Part shown: piece after piece, positions 14,568 to 25,400 of the stretch
How positions within the stretch are numbered: position 1 is the first letter of the stretch
How the letters are laid out: the number at the start of each line of letters is the position of its first letter
Origin: an uncultured Prevotella sp.
GTDB taxonomy: Bacteria > Bacteroidota > Bacteroidia > Bacteroidales > Bacteroidaceae
Assembly (NCBI GenBank): GCA_905233425.1
Contig: CAJOEC010000015.1
Coordinates: forward strand, 1-50,964
Length of the DNA: 50,964 nt
Reading direction: 5' to 3'
The notes under the pieces: generated by a model
Seen by the model: only the letters and a program-made list of their open reading frames with translations
Told to the model about the DNA's origin: nothing
The model's database searches: none
Program-made: the position numbers and the translations under genes

Positions 14568-16817
14568 ATGGTACGTACAATAGCTCTGATGATGGTGTTA
14601 TGCCCTGCCTTTGTTGCCATGGCGGGGCAGAACCTGACCGTGAAAAAAGTAGCACGCAACGCCGTGAGAATACAATATTGCGGGGAGGGGACACCGGGAC
14701 GACAAGGAAACAAGACAGAGGGCAGTATTCCCGACGACTGGCTTTACGTGAAGAACGGCGAGGTTGACAACTGCGAGATTGTTGTCAGCACGCAGGGCCG
14801 GCAGCTGACCGTGAAAGACAAGAACGGGAGGACGGTGTTCACGGCGACGAGGCACGAGCTGGCTGAGAACCCTGCCGGGCTGGGCAATGGAGGTGCCGAG
14901 GCCACGCTGGCCTTCCTGGCGGCCAAAGACGAGTGTCTCTTCGGACTGGGGCAGTTCCAGGACGGCTATGCCAACGTGCGCGGACTGTCGCGGCGGCTTA
15001 CACAGGTGAACACCCAAATCTCGCTCCCAATGCTCATTTCGAGCAAGGGCTACGGCATACTGTGGAACAACTACGGCATGACGGAGTTCAACCCCTGCAG
15101 CCACAGCGTCGCCCTTGCTCCGTTGGCAGGAGAATCAAACGTGGAAGTGGTGAACGTCACTTCAACCGAGGGCGGCAAACAGGAGGTGAGGCGAAGGAAT
15201 ATCTTCGAGAGCGACATCGACATCGCTGAGACGGGCGACTATGCACTGCTACTCGACGTGGGGCAGAAGATGGCCCGCCGCCACGACCTTGCCATCGACG
15301 GCAAGAAGGTCATCGACATGCAGAACCTGTGGCTGCCGCCAACAGCCTCGGCAATAGTCCACTTGGAGGCCGGCCGCCACCACCTGACTGCAGAACTGAC
15401 GAAGGACGACAAGCCCACATTATATTATGATAAGGTGGGCGGCGAGACCGTGCTGCGGTCGCCCGTCGCCGAGGCCGTCGACTACACGGTGTTCGTCGGA
15501 ACCCCCGACGAGATCATCGCCACCTACCGCGAGCTGACGGGCAAGTGTCCGCTGATGCCCTCATGGGCACTGGGATATATACATTGCCGCGAGCGCTTCC
15601 ACTCGTCGGAAGAGATACTGCAGACGGCCAACCGGTTCCGCAGTGAGGGGATGCCCGTAGATGTGCTGGTGCAGGACTGGCAATACTGGGGCAGACACGG
15701 ATGGAACTCCATGCAGTTCGACGAGGCCAACTACCCCGACCCGAAGGCTCTGACCGACAGCCTGCACAGCATGGGCATACGACTGATGCTCAGTGTGTGG
15801 TCGAAGATTGACAAGAACTCAGAGGTGGGCCGCCAGATGGAGCGCGACAACTATTACATCCCCGGCACCGACTGGATAGACTTCTTCAACCCCGACGCCG
15901 CCGCATCCTACTGGAAGAACTTCAGCGAGCGGCTCGTGCCTCTCGGCATCGATGCGTGGTGGCAGGACGCCACGGAGCCTGAGAACGACGACCTCGTGGG
16001 CCGCACGGTATGCAACGGCCGCTGGACAGGCGAGCAGGTGCGCAACGTCTATCCGCTCTTGGTGAACAAGACGGTATATGAAGGCTTAATTAGTGATGAA
16101 CACCGTCAGAAACAGGGGGCTGCGCCTGAAAGTAACAATTACTCATCACTGACTACCAATAACCCATTTATCCTTACCCGCTGCGGCTTCCCCGGCATAC
16201 AGCGCTACGGGTCGGCTCTGTGGAGCGGCGACGTGGGCAACGATTGGGAAACCTTCCGGCGGCAGATAGTGGCCGGACTGGGCGTTCAGGCGGCTGGAGT
16301 GCCATGGTGGACGTATGACGCAGGAGGCTTCTTCCGCCCCGGCGACCAGTACACCAACCAGGACTATATCGAGCGTATGCTGCGATGGATAGAGCTGTCG
16401 GTCTATCTGCCACTGATGCGCGTGCATGGCTACATGAGTAACACAGAGCCATGGAACTACGGCCCTGAGGCCCAGCAGATTATCGCCAGATGCCTCCGTG
16501 AGCGTGAGGAGCTGCGCCCGTATTTGGAAGACTGTGCCCGTCGCATATCCACCGAGGGCTACACGCTGATGCGGCCGTTAGTGTTTGACTTCGCCGACGA
16601 CCCTGAGGCACTGAAGCAGAAATATGAATATATGTTCGGCCCGGAACTGCTAATATGCCCCGTCACCGAGCCAGGCGTTACCGAGTGGCGCACTTACCTG
16701 CCCAAGAACAAAGGCGGATGGAAGGAGAAGCACACAGGCACACGCTATGACGGCGGACAATATGTCACCACACCTGTGGACAAAGCCACCATTCCCGTTT
16801 TCGTAAGACTAAACTAA
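14568..16817 (+). CDS. Secreted GH31 family alpha-glycosidase (alpha-xylosidase type)
   Basis: The 749 residues start with a signal peptide (MVRTIALMMVLCPAFVAMAG), then the GH31 N-terminal beta domain, a PA14-like insert (about 205-310) and the TIM barrel. The nucleophile Asp lies in DAWWQDATEPE and the acid/base Asp in WSGDVGNDWETF. The layout fits alpha-xylosidase/alpha-glucosidase enzymes of plant-glycan loci; the exact substrate is not certain. Residues about 506-531, between TVYEG and FILTR, are roughly a dozen longer than I expect and are written by an imperfect palindrome (16085-16160), probably an inserted repeat. It is first of a tight operon; GH43 begins 12 bp after its stop. Confidence 0.93.
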   Translation: MVRTIALMMVLCPAFVAMAGQNLTVKKVARNAVRIQYCGEGTPGRQGNKTEGSIPDDWLYVKNGEVDNCEIVVSTQGRQLTVKDKNGRTVFTATRHELAENPAGLGNGGAEATLAFLAAKDECLFGLGQFQDGYANVRGLSRRLTQVNTQISLPMLISSKGYGILWNNYGMTEFNPCSHSVALAPLAGESNVEVVNVTSTEGGKQEVRRRNIFESDIDIAETGDYALLLDVGQKMARRHDLAIDGKKVIDMQNLWLPPTASAIVHLEAGRHHLTAELTKDDKPTLYYDKVGGETVLRSPVAEAVDYTVFVGTPDEIIATYRELTGKCPLMPSWALGYIHCRERFHSSEEILQTANRFRSEGMPVDVLVQDWQYWGRHGWNSMQFDEANYPDPKALTDSLHSMGIRLMLSVWSKIDKNSEVGRQMERDNYYIPGTDWIDFFNPDAAASYWKNFSERLVPLGIDAWWQDATEPENDDLVGRTVCNGRWTGEQVRNVYPLLVNKTVYEGLISDEHRQKQGAAPESNNYSSLTTNNPFILTRCGFPGIQRYGSALWSGDVGNDWETFRRQIVAGLGVQAAGVPWWTYDAGGFFRPGDQYTNQDYIERMLRWIELSVYLPLMRVHGYMSNTEPWNYGPEAQQIIARCLREREELRPYLEDCARRISTEGYTLMRPLVFDFADDPEALKQKYEYMFGPELLICPVTEPGVTEWRTYLPKNKGGWKEKHTGTRYDGGQYVTTPVDKATIPVFVRLN
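16085..16160. repeat. In-frame palindromic insert in GH31
   Basis: TTAATTAGTGATGA at the left and TCATCACTGACTACC at the right are imperfectly complementary around a GGGGGCTGCGCCTG centre. The frame stays open. I know of no counterpart to these residues in related GH31 enzymes. Confidence 0.6.
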
Positions 16818-16829
16818 ATCAATACTACA

Positions 16830-18887
16830 ATGGACATGACCCTAAAGAAGCATTTCCCGCTGTTCTGTGCTTCCTTTATTGCCACGGCATTCGTAAGCAT
16901 CCAGGATGCTTCGGCACAGAATCCAATCATCCGCGACCAGTACACCGCCGACCCCACGGCACGTGTCTTTAATGGCAAGGTCTACCTCTACCCCTCCCAC
17001 GACATCGTTCCGCCGGAGGGGCAGCGCAAGGACTGGTTCTGCATGGAGGACTACCACGTGTTCTCATCGGAGAACCTGACCGACTGGACCGACCACGGTG
17101 TGATTGTCACCCAGAACAAAGTGCCCTGGGTGAGACCCAATTCCTATTCGATGTGGGCGCCCGACTGCATCGAGCGAAACGGAAAGTACTATTTCTATTT
17201 CCCCTCTTCGCCTAAGGACGGCAGGGGCTTTGGCATCGGCGTGGCCATAGCCGACAGCCCTGAGGGGCCATTCGTTCCTGAGCCGGAGCCTATCAAGGGC
17301 ATCAGCGGCATCGACCCCTGCGTGCTCCAGGCATCCGACGGCAACGCCTACATCTTCTGGGGGGCTGGACGCTGCGCCAAGCTCAAGCCCAACATGAAGG
17401 AACTCGCCGACGACACCCCGAAGGAAAAAGTGAAATGGGGCGAGCGTGAGTTTGAGATGTACGGCGTGAACTGCCTCAAAGACCTGCCAAGCCGCCAGGC
17501 AGAAGGCCCGTTTGCCTTCGAGTACAACGGCAACTATTACCTGACCTATCCTTACGTGAGGGAAAACACCGAAGTCCTCGGCTACGCCATGAGCAAGAAC
17601 CCGATGGGCCCCTACGAATACAAGGGACTGATAATGCCCGAACACGAGAACGGCTGCTGGACCAACCACCACAGCATCGTAAACTACAAGGGACAGTGGT
17701 ATCTTTTCTACCACCAGAATTTCTTCTCGCCCAACGACGACAAGCGCCGCTCCGTGCAGGTCGACAAGCTGTATTTCAATGCCGACGGCACCATACAGGA
17801 GGTGAAGCCGACGATGCGCGGCGTGGGCATCAACAAGGCCACTGAGAGAATCGAGATAGACCGCTACAGCGAGGCTGGAGCAGGTGTCTCCTCAGCACCC
17901 ATCGACACGACGATAGCCTTCCGTGGCAACAGTGCCACACTGCCGCAGAAGGGCAGTTGGCTGCGCTATGCCGACGTGGACTTCTCGACAGCCGCCGACG
18001 CCTATCTCATCGTCTGTGCCAGTGCCCCCGACAACACTGAGTTCGCCATCCGCGAGAGCAGCGCAAAGGGCAAGGTCATAGCCAAGGTTAAGATGACGGT
18101 AAAGAGCGAGATGACACGTCCGGGAATGCCTACGCCTTTCCGCCGCGACCAGAGCAACCAGTGGCTCACCATGACCGTGACCATGGACTACACGCCCAAT
18201 GGTGTCTGCGACCTCGTCATCACAAACGAGGGCGAAGCGCCCTTCAGCATCGACTGGCTGCAGTTCAAGAACCGTGTCAAGTATTTCACCCCCGTCGCGT
18301 ATGGTGCGCCTGAGTCGCGCCCCGACGAGCAGGGCTTTATCCGCCGCTGGATGCTCCTCGACCCCATCAACCAGGACATACGTTCCAACACTGTGTTCAC
18401 CGACACATGGCTGCGCGAGGCATTCGGCAAGACCTATTTCAAGGATCAGATGACAATACTTCCCAAGGACGGGCAGAAAGTAAAGGCCGGAGACCAGACG
18501 CTCTCGTGGCACGCCCTCGACAGTGAGAACTACAACGTGAAGCTCTTCCGCTTCGGCGAGAAATATGCCAACCACACCTACGGCTCGCTCTTCTGGGGTG
18601 TTACGGTCATCGACTGTGCCGAGGACATAGCCGACGTGCGCCTTGCCGCCGGCAGTAACGGAGCTTCGATGTGGTGGCTCGACGGCAAGGAGGTGCTGTT
18701 GCTCTCAGGCGACCGCCGCATGGTTGAGGACGACGGAATGTCGGCCCGTCTCACGCTGACGAAAGGCCGCCATGTGCTGCGCTGCGCCGTCATCAACGGC
18801 CCAGGCCTCAGCGACATGTGCGTCCGCTTCCTCGACGAGCAGGGCAAGCCAGTGACAAACTATAGTGTGTCTCCAGAAAAGAAATGA
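16830..18887 (+). CDS. Secreted GH43-like glycosidase with C-terminal carbohydrate-binding region
   Basis: The 685 residues have a signal peptide ending near DASAQ, then a five-bladed beta-propeller of GH43 type. The candidate catalytic residues are the Asp in YTADPTARVF, the Asp in SGIDPCVL and the Glu in RQAEGPFAFE. Members cleave alpha-L-arabinose or beta-D-xylose from plant glycans. From about residue 350 a CBM6-like beta-sandwich follows (SWLRYADVDFSTAADAYLIV), then a further C-terminal domain of about 150 residues that I do not recognise. Its TGA overlaps the first ATG of GH3 (ATGA), so the two are coupled. No repeat inserts are seen. Confidence 0.9.
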   Translation: MDMTLKKHFPLFCASFIATAFVSIQDASAQNPIIRDQYTADPTARVFNGKVYLYPSHDIVPPEGQRKDWFCMEDYHVFSSENLTDWTDHGVIVTQNKVPWVRPNSYSMWAPDCIERNGKYYFYFPSSPKDGRGFGIGVAIADSPEGPFVPEPEPIKGISGIDPCVLQASDGNAYIFWGAGRCAKLKPNMKELADDTPKEKVKWGEREFEMYGVNCLKDLPSRQAEGPFAFEYNGNYYLTYPYVRENTEVLGYAMSKNPMGPYEYKGLIMPEHENGCWTNHHSIVNYKGQWYLFYHQNFFSPNDDKRRSVQVDKLYFNADGTIQEVKPTMRGVGINKATERIEIDRYSEAGAGVSSAPIDTTIAFRGNSATLPQKGSWLRYADVDFSTAADAYLIVCASAPDNTEFAIRESSAKGKVIAKVKMTVKSEMTRPGMPTPFRRDQSNQWLTMTVTMDYTPNGVCDLVITNEGEAPFSIDWLQFKNRVKYFTPVAYGAPESRPDEQGFIRRWMLLDPINQDIRSNTVFTDTWLREAFGKTYFKDQMTILPKDGQKVKAGDQTLSWHALDSENYNVKLFRFGEKYANHTYGSLFWGVTVIDCAEDIADVRLAAGSNGASMWWLDGKEVLLLSGDRRMVEDDGMSARLTLTKGRHVLRCAVINGPGLSDMCVRFLDEQGKPVTNYSVSPEKK

Positions 18888-21610
18888 CTTATAGACAGAA
18901 CAGGACTATGAAAGCATTATTGACAACCGCTTTGCTGTCTGTTGCCCTTGTGGCAAGCGCACAGCAGATGCCATACCAGAACCCCTCACTAAGTGCACTT
19001 GAGCGGGCCGTCGACCTCTGTTCGCGGCTGACTCTTGAGGAGAAAGCCCAACTGATGCTCGACGAGAGTCCGGCCATACCGCGCCTCGGCATCAAGAAGT
19101 TCTTCTGGTGGAGCGAGGCACTTCACGGTGCTGCCAACCAGGGCAATGTAACCGTGTTTCCCGAGCCGGTGGCCATGGCCGCGTCGTTCAATCCCGACCT
19201 GCTCTACAAGTGCTTCGACGTGGCCTCGACCGAGTTTCGCGCACAGTACAACGAGCGTATGCAACGTGGTTCGGGCGAGGATGAGAAGTTCCACAGCCTC
19301 AGCGTATGGACGCCCAACGTGAACATCTCCCGCGACCCGCGTTGGGGACGCGGACAGGAGACCTACGGCGAAGACCCTTACCTGACCTCAGTGATGGGCG
19401 TGCAGGTGGTGAAGGGATTGCAAGGTCCCGAAACCTCGAAATACCGCAAGCTGTGGGCCTGTGCAAAGCACTACGCCGTGCACAGCGGCCCGGAGTACAC
19501 GCGCCACTCGGCCAACCTCACCGACGTTCCCACACGCGACTTCTGGGAGACCTACATGCCCGCCTTCAAGACCTTGGTGCAGGATGCCAAGGTTCGCGAG
19601 GTGATGTGTGCCTACCAGCGTCTCGACGACGACCCCTGCTGTGGTTCGCAGCGTCTGCTGCAGACCATCCTGCGCGATGAGTGGGGCTTTGAGTACCTCG
19701 TGGTGAGCGACTGCGGCGCCGTCTCCGACTTCTACGAGTCGCACAAGTCGTCATCCGACGCCACACACGCCTCGGCCAAGGCCACCATCGCCGGAACGGA
19801 CGTGGAGTGTGGTTACGGCTATGCCTACAAGAGCATTCCCGAAGCCGTGAATCGCGGTCTTATCACCGAGGCCGAGGTCGACAAGCATGTCGTCCGTCTG
19901 CTCGAAGGCCGTTTCGACCTGGGCGAGATGGACGACCCGTCACTCGTGGAATGGTCGAAAATCCCATATTCGGCCATGTCGACCAAGGAGTCGGCACAGC
20001 TCTCCTTAGAGATGGCACGCCAAAGCATTGTGCTGTTGAAGAATGGCCCCACCCCCGACCCCTCCCGCGGGGGGGAGGGGAGTAGTTACATCCTGCCTCT
20101 GAAAAGGAATGCTGAGAAGATTGCCGTCATCGGTCCCAACGCCGACAACACGCCGATGATGTGGGGCAACTACAACGGGCAGCCCAACAGCACCGTAACC
20201 ATCCTCGACGGCATCTGCGATAAGTTGAGAGTTAAGAGTTCAGAGTTGAGAGACATTAGTTCTAAAGTCTCTAAACACTCAACACTTAACTCTAAACTCT
20301 ATTATGCACAGGGCTGCGACCTTACCTACGACCGTGTGTTTGAGTGCCTGCTTGGCTCGCAGTGCAGTTTCGAGGGGAAGAAGGGCATGAAGGGCACTTT
20401 CTGGAACAACCGCCAGATGGAGGGCAAGCCAGTGACCACGCAGTACTACACCATGCCATTGGCAGTGACCACTTTCGGTATGCACAACTTCGCCCCCGGC
20501 GTTCAGCTGGAAGATTTCTCGGCCAAGTACGAGACCGTATTCACGCCGAAGGAGCCGGGCGAATACGTTGTGAACGTTGATGGCTGCGGACACTTCGAAC
20601 TCTACATCGACGGTGAGCAGAAGTTCCGCCACCACATCTGGCGCACAACGCCCAACCGCGTGGCCATACAGGCAGAGGCTGGCAAGAGCTATAATATAGA
20701 GGTACGTTTCTCACATATACATACCTACAACGCCAACCTCGCAATCAACATTGCAAAAGAACATCCCATCGACTACCAGCAGACCATAGAGCAGTTGAAG
20801 GGCATCGACAAGGTCATCTTCGTGGGCGGCATATCGCCGGCACTCGAAGGCGAGGAGATGCCTGTCGACATCGACGGCTTCAAGGGCGGCGACCGTACGC
20901 ACATAGAGCTGCCGGCAGTGCAGCGCAACTTCCTGAAAGCTCTGAAGGAGGCGGGCAAGACCGTCATCTTCGTCAACTGCTCAGGCTCGTGCATCGCCCT
21001 CGAACCCGAGACCAAGACTTGCGATGCCATCGTACAGGCATGGTACCCCGGACAGGAAGGCGGCACCGCCGTGGCCGACGTGCTCTTCGGCGACTACAAC
21101 CCGACGGGCAAGCTCCCCGTGACGTTCTACAAGACGAGCAGCCAGCTGCCCGACTACGAGGACTACTCGATGAAGGGACGCACATACCGCTATTTCGACG
21201 ATGCACTCTATCCCTTTGGCTATGGTCTGAGCTATACGCAGTTCGAGATGGGCGAACCATCCATCACACGTTGTGAGGCCAGCAAGGACGATACCCAGCC
21301 CGCTTACGAGATAAAGGTTCCTGTTCGCAACGTAGGCGACCGTGCGGGAGGAACTGTCGTGCAGGTCTACGTCCGCGACTTGCAAGACCCCGACGGGCCG
21401 CTGAAGTCGCTCCGTGCTTTCCAGAGGACGGCCGACAACATCAAGCCCGGTGAGACATGTAACGTCTCCACAAGCCTCACCCGCAAGTCGTTTGAGTTCT
21501 GGGATCCCAATACCAACACCATGCGTGTGAAACCCGGCAAGTACGAAATCCTTGTTGGCACCAGTTCTGCTGACAAGAACATGAAAAAACAGACGGTGAC
21601 AATTGATTAG
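18884..21610 (+). CDS. Secreted GH3 beta-glycosidase (beta-xylosidase type) with two repeat inserts
   Basis: The 908 residues follow the GH3 plan: an N-terminal TIM-like domain with the nucleophile Asp in VVSDCGAVSDFY, an alpha/beta domain, a PA14-like domain (about 490-620) and a C-terminal fibronectin-like domain. WWSEALHGAA and NISRDPRWGRGQETYGEDP are typical of beta-xylosidase-like members. The ATG at 18884 overlaps the GH43 stop; an ATG at 18908 (MKALLTTALLSVALVASA) gives a cleaner signal peptide. Residues about 388-402 (PTPDPSRGGEG) and 447-472 (LRVKSSELRDIS) are encoded by family A and B repeats and probably form loops. Confidence 0.93.
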   Translation: MTYRQNRTMKALLTTALLSVALVASAQQMPYQNPSLSALERAVDLCSRLTLEEKAQLMLDESPAIPRLGIKKFFWWSEALHGAANQGNVTVFPEPVAMAASFNPDLLYKCFDVASTEFRAQYNERMQRGSGEDEKFHSLSVWTPNVNISRDPRWGRGQETYGEDPYLTSVMGVQVVKGLQGPETSKYRKLWACAKHYAVHSGPEYTRHSANLTDVPTRDFWETYMPAFKTLVQDAKVREVMCAYQRLDDDPCCGSQRLLQTILRDEWGFEYLVVSDCGAVSDFYESHKSSSDATHASAKATIAGTDVECGYGYAYKSIPEAVNRGLITEAEVDKHVVRLLEGRFDLGEMDDPSLVEWSKIPYSAMSTKESAQLSLEMARQSIVLLKNGPTPDPSRGGEGSSYILPLKRNAEKIAVIGPNADNTPMMWGNYNGQPNSTVTILDGICDKLRVKSSELRDISSKVSKHSTLNSKLYYAQGCDLTYDRVFECLLGSQCSFEGKKGMKGTFWNNRQMEGKPVTTQYYTMPLAVTTFGMHNFAPGVQLEDFSAKYETVFTPKEPGEYVVNVDGCGHFELYIDGEQKFRHHIWRTTPNRVAIQAEAGKSYNIEVRFSHIHTYNANLAINIAKEHPIDYQQTIEQLKGIDKVIFVGGISPALEGEEMPVDIDGFKGGDRTHIELPAVQRNFLKALKEAGKTVIFVNCSGSCIALEPETKTCDAIVQAWYPGQEGGTAVADVLFGDYNPTGKLPVTFYKTSSQLPDYEDYSMKGRTYRYFDDALYPFGYGLSYTQFEMGEPSITRCEASKDDTQPAYEIKVPVRNVGDRAGGTVVQVYVRDLQDPDGPLKSLRAFQRTADNIKPGETCNVSTSLTRKSFEFWDPNTNTMRVKPGKYEILVGTSSADKNMKKQTVTID
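20045..20089. repeat. Family A arm inside GH3
   Basis: A CCCCACCCCCGACCCC left arm folds back on GGGGGAGGGGAG. It encodes GPTPDPSRGGEGSSY, in the same frame and orientation as the copies at 24593, 28152 and 29379. Confidence 0.85.
20224..20300. repeat. Family B palindrome inside GH3
   Basis: TTGAGAGTTAAGAGTTCAGA at the left is echoed in inverted form by CACTCAACACTTAACTCT at the right. Encodes LRVKSSELRDIS and then HSTLNSKL. Confidence 0.85.
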
Positions 21611-21652
21611 GGCCTCACGTGGCCTCCAAAAGAGCTAAAAACGATATAAAAA

Positions 21653-22474
21653 ATGAAGAAACTACTGCTTACCTTATCACTTATCACCTGTAACTTATCA
21701 ATCCTAACGGCTCAGACCGCCCGGACATTCACAGTGAACATCACGCCCGACGGGAAGGCCAACATGGTGGCATATCTGCCTGAGAAGCCGACGGGCCGTG
21801 CCATCGTCGACTGCCCCGGCGGCGGCTACTCCCACCTGGCCGTCGACCATGAGGGTCACCAGTGGGCGCCGTGGTTCAACGACCAAGGTATAGCCTTCTT
21901 CGTGCTCACCTACCGTATGCCGCAGGGCGACCGCACCATACCCATGGGCGACGCGCAACAGGCCATACGCACTGTAAGGGATTCGGCCGCCGTATGGGGC
22001 ATTAATCCCAACGAAATAGGCATCATGGGCTTCTCGGCCGGCGGACACCTCGCATCGACGGTATCAACACACAGCGAACCTGACTGCCGCCCGAACTTCT
22101 CCATCCTTTTTTATCCCGTCATCTCCATGAACGAACGCGAGAGCCACAAAGGATCGTGTGTGAACTTTCTCGGTGAGGAGGGCATGAAAGACGAAAAACT
22201 GGTGAATGAGTTTTCCAACCAGAATGCCGTGCGTAGCCAAATCACGCCGCCCGCCATCATCCTCACGGCAAGCGACGACCGGGTGGTGCCCGTGCTGACC
22301 AACGCCCTACCCTACTACTCCGCCATGAGCCAGGCTGGCAACCCCTGCTCGATGTACATCTACCCAAGCGGTGGGCACGGCTTCGGCTTCCGCGACAGCT
22401 GGCCTTTCCACGACCAGATGCTCGGCGACCTGCAGATGTGGCTCAAGACGCTGAAGCCCGGGAAAACAGGATAA
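21653..22474 (+). CDS. Secreted alpha/beta-hydrolase esterase (BD-FAE/acetyl esterase type)
   Basis: The 273 residues have a signal peptide and an alpha/beta-hydrolase core: oxyanion motif CPGGGYSHLA, nucleophile Ser in MGFSAGGHLA, Asp in TASDDRVVPV and His in SGGHGFGFRD. Such enzymes in glycan loci remove acetyl or feruloyl groups from xylan or pectin; which one cannot be told. The h-region of the signal peptide (SLITCNLSIL) is written by the repeated word TTATCACTTATCACC (21671-21705), another repeat that turned into coding sequence. It lies 42 bp after GH3 and 3 bp before GH78, so it is part of the operon. Confidence 0.9.
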   Translation: MKKLLLTLSLITCNLSILTAQTARTFTVNITPDGKANMVAYLPEKPTGRAIVDCPGGGYSHLAVDHEGHQWAPWFNDQGIAFFVLTYRMPQGDRTIPMGDAQQAIRTVRDSAAVWGINPNEIGIMGFSAGGHLASTVSTHSEPDCRPNFSILFYPVISMNERESHKGSCVNFLGEEGMKDEKLVNEFSNQNAVRSQITPPAIILTASDDRVVPVLTNALPYYSAMSQAGNPCSMYIYPSGGHGFGFRDSWPFHDQMLGDLQMWLKTLKPGKTG

Positions 22475-22477
22475 ATC

Positions 22478-25400
22478 ATGACACGCCGACACAATCGAAG
22501 CACACCGATGGTGCTACTTGCCATAACGGCATTATTGCTTTTCTGTACGTTTGCCAATGCGAGGCGGCCAAAGGCAGAAACGCCGAGACTGAAGGTCTGC
22601 GACCTGCGTACAGAGCGTATGACCGACCCCATGAGCATCGACACGCCGACACCACGCTTAGGCTGGCGCATAGAGTCGTCGATGCAGGGTGTGTTGCAGA
22701 CGTCGTGCCGCATCATCGTGGCCTCAACACGCGAGAAGGCCGAAGCTCTGGAGGGCGACCTCTGGGATGCCACACTCGACGGCGACAAGTCACAGTGGGT
22801 GCGCTACGAGGGCAAACCACTGCGCAGCAACACACGATGCTACTGGAGAGTGAAAGTTCAGTTGAGTGTTGAGAGTTCAGAGCCCTCAACACTCAACTCT
22901 GAATGGAGCGATGTGGCTATGTGGAACGTCGGACTGCTCACCGAGAGCGACTGGCGGGGGCAGTGGATAGGCTACGACCACACATCGCCATGGGACAAGG
23001 AGGAGGAGCACAGCCGCCTGTCGTCACGTTATCTGCGCACGGAGTTCGAGTTAAACAAGAAAGTGCGTCAGGCAACGTTATACATCTGTGGATTAGGACT
23101 ATATGAGTGTTTTATAAATGGTCAGCGCATCGGCGACCAGATGCTCGCCCCCATGCCCACCGACTACCGCCGCACAGTGCTGTATAATGCGTATGATGTG
23201 ACTTCTTTGTTGAGAGTTAAGAGTTTAGAGTTGAGAGACGTTAGTTCTTCAGATGAAACTTCCGACAACTCAATAGCCGTGGTTCTGGGCAATGGGCGCT
23301 ACTACACCATGCAGCAGAACAAGAAGCCGCACAAGATTACACGGTTCGGCTACCCCACGCTGCGGGCGAACCTCATTGTGGAGTTCGAGGACGGCAGCCG
23401 CAAGGTGATTGCCACCGACGAGAAGACGTGGAAGGTGAATGTCGACGGTGCACTACGGTCGAACAACGAATACGACGGTGAGATATACGATGCACGCAAG
23501 GAGTTTACAGGCTGGACGATGCCCGGCTTCGACGACTCCAAGTGGATGAAGGCCGAGCGCACCGCCATTCCCTACGGCACACTGCGAGGACAGATGTCGC
23601 CCGGCATGAAGGTGGTGCAGACCCTGAAGCCCAAGAGTGTCACCCGCAAGGGCGACAAGATCATAGTCGACATGGGGCAGAACATGGCCGGATGGCTGAA
23701 TGTGCGCATAGGAGCCGATGCCTCCGAGCGTCACTTATCCGAAGGCGACTCCATCATTATCCGCTATGCCGAGAAACTCGACAGCACCGGCAACATCTGG
23801 ACTGAGAACCTGCGCCACGCCGAGAGCACCGACCGCTATTATGCTAACGGACGAGAGACCGCCGACACATGGTGGCATCCCGTCTTCAGCTACCACGGCT
23901 TCCGCTATGCCGAGATCACGGGCTTGTATAGCGATAGTCAAATGGCAAATGGCAAATCCATTGATTGTCAATTCACTACAGACGATTTCATCGGCGAGGT
24001 GGTCAGCGACGCTATGGAGGAGACGGGGCATTTCGTCTGCAACGACACCATATTGAATAAGGTGTACCAGAACGCACGCTGGGGCATCCTCTCCAACTAC
24101 AAGGGTATGCCCGTAGACTGTCCGCAGCGCGACGAGCGCCAGCCGTGGCTCGGCGACCGCACACGCGGCTGCTTCGGCGAGGCCTTCCTCTTCGACAACC
24201 AGACGCTATACGCCAAGTGGGCACGCGACATCTGCGAGGCGCAGCGCGAGGACGGATGCATACCCGACGTGGCACCAGCCTACTGGAACTACTACAGCGA
24301 CGACCTCACCTGGGCGGCGGCCCTGCCCATGGTGCTCCGTATGCTCTCCGGACATTACGGCGACATGGAGACGCTGTTCAAGTTCTATCCGAACGTGAAA
24401 CGCTGGCTGGAGCATATCAAAGACTGCTACCAGAAGGACGGCCTCATCCACTGCGGCAAGTATGCCGACTGGTGCGTGCCGCCAGAGCGCGAGGACCTCA
24501 TACACAGCGAAGACCCGGCACGCAAGACCGACGTGACACTCATATCTTCGGCCTACTATTATTACATCTGCAAGATGATGGAAAAGCTTAGTAGCCCCAC
24601 CCCCGACCCCTCCCGCAAGGGGGAGGGGAGTATATACTCTCAAGAACGGATTTGTAACAATGGGCAGCTGCAAGAAGTAACTACTCCCCTCCCCCCTGCG
24701 GGAGGGGCAGGGGGTGGGGCTTGGTTCTCCCGTGAGGCCGCCCTCACCAAGGAGGCCTTCAACCGCACGTTCCTCACCGTGAAGAAGGGGACGGCGAAGG
24801 TGTCCGGCCATATCCTCTACCCCGATAGCACCTACTACGGCAACAACACCGTGACGGCGAATGTGCTGCCCTACACCTTCGGCATGATTGACGACCCATA
24901 CGTCAAGGAGCAGGTGGAGAAGCAGATCATCAAAGCCCTTGTTGACCAGGGTGCCATCACCACCGGCGTCATCGGCACGGGCTGGCTGCTGCACGCCCTC
25001 ACCGACATGGGGCGCACAGACCTCGCCTGGCTGTTGGCCACCAACAAGCAGTACCCGTCGTGGGGATACATGGCCGAACGCGGCGCCACCACTATTTGGG
25101 AACTGTGGAACGGCGACACCGCCTCGCCGAAGATGAACAGCGGCAACCACGTCATGCTACTCGGCGACCTCCTCTCGTGGCTCTACGAGGACATCGCGGG
25201 CATCCGTGCCGCCGGTGCGGGGTTTAAGCATATCGCTATGCAGCCCGACTTCAGTGTAGACGAGATTGACGACATCGATGCGAGCTACCAGTCTATCTAT
25301 GGAAGAATCGTCAGCCGGTGGAAGAAGGACCACGAAAAGCTCTTCTGGCACGTGGAGATTCCCGCCAACACCAGGGCGACACTCCGCATGCCCGACGGCA

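Noticed and set aside
24206..25150. Minus-strand open frame opposite GH78
   Set aside because: Antisense shadow, including the repeat translated in reverse; no support.
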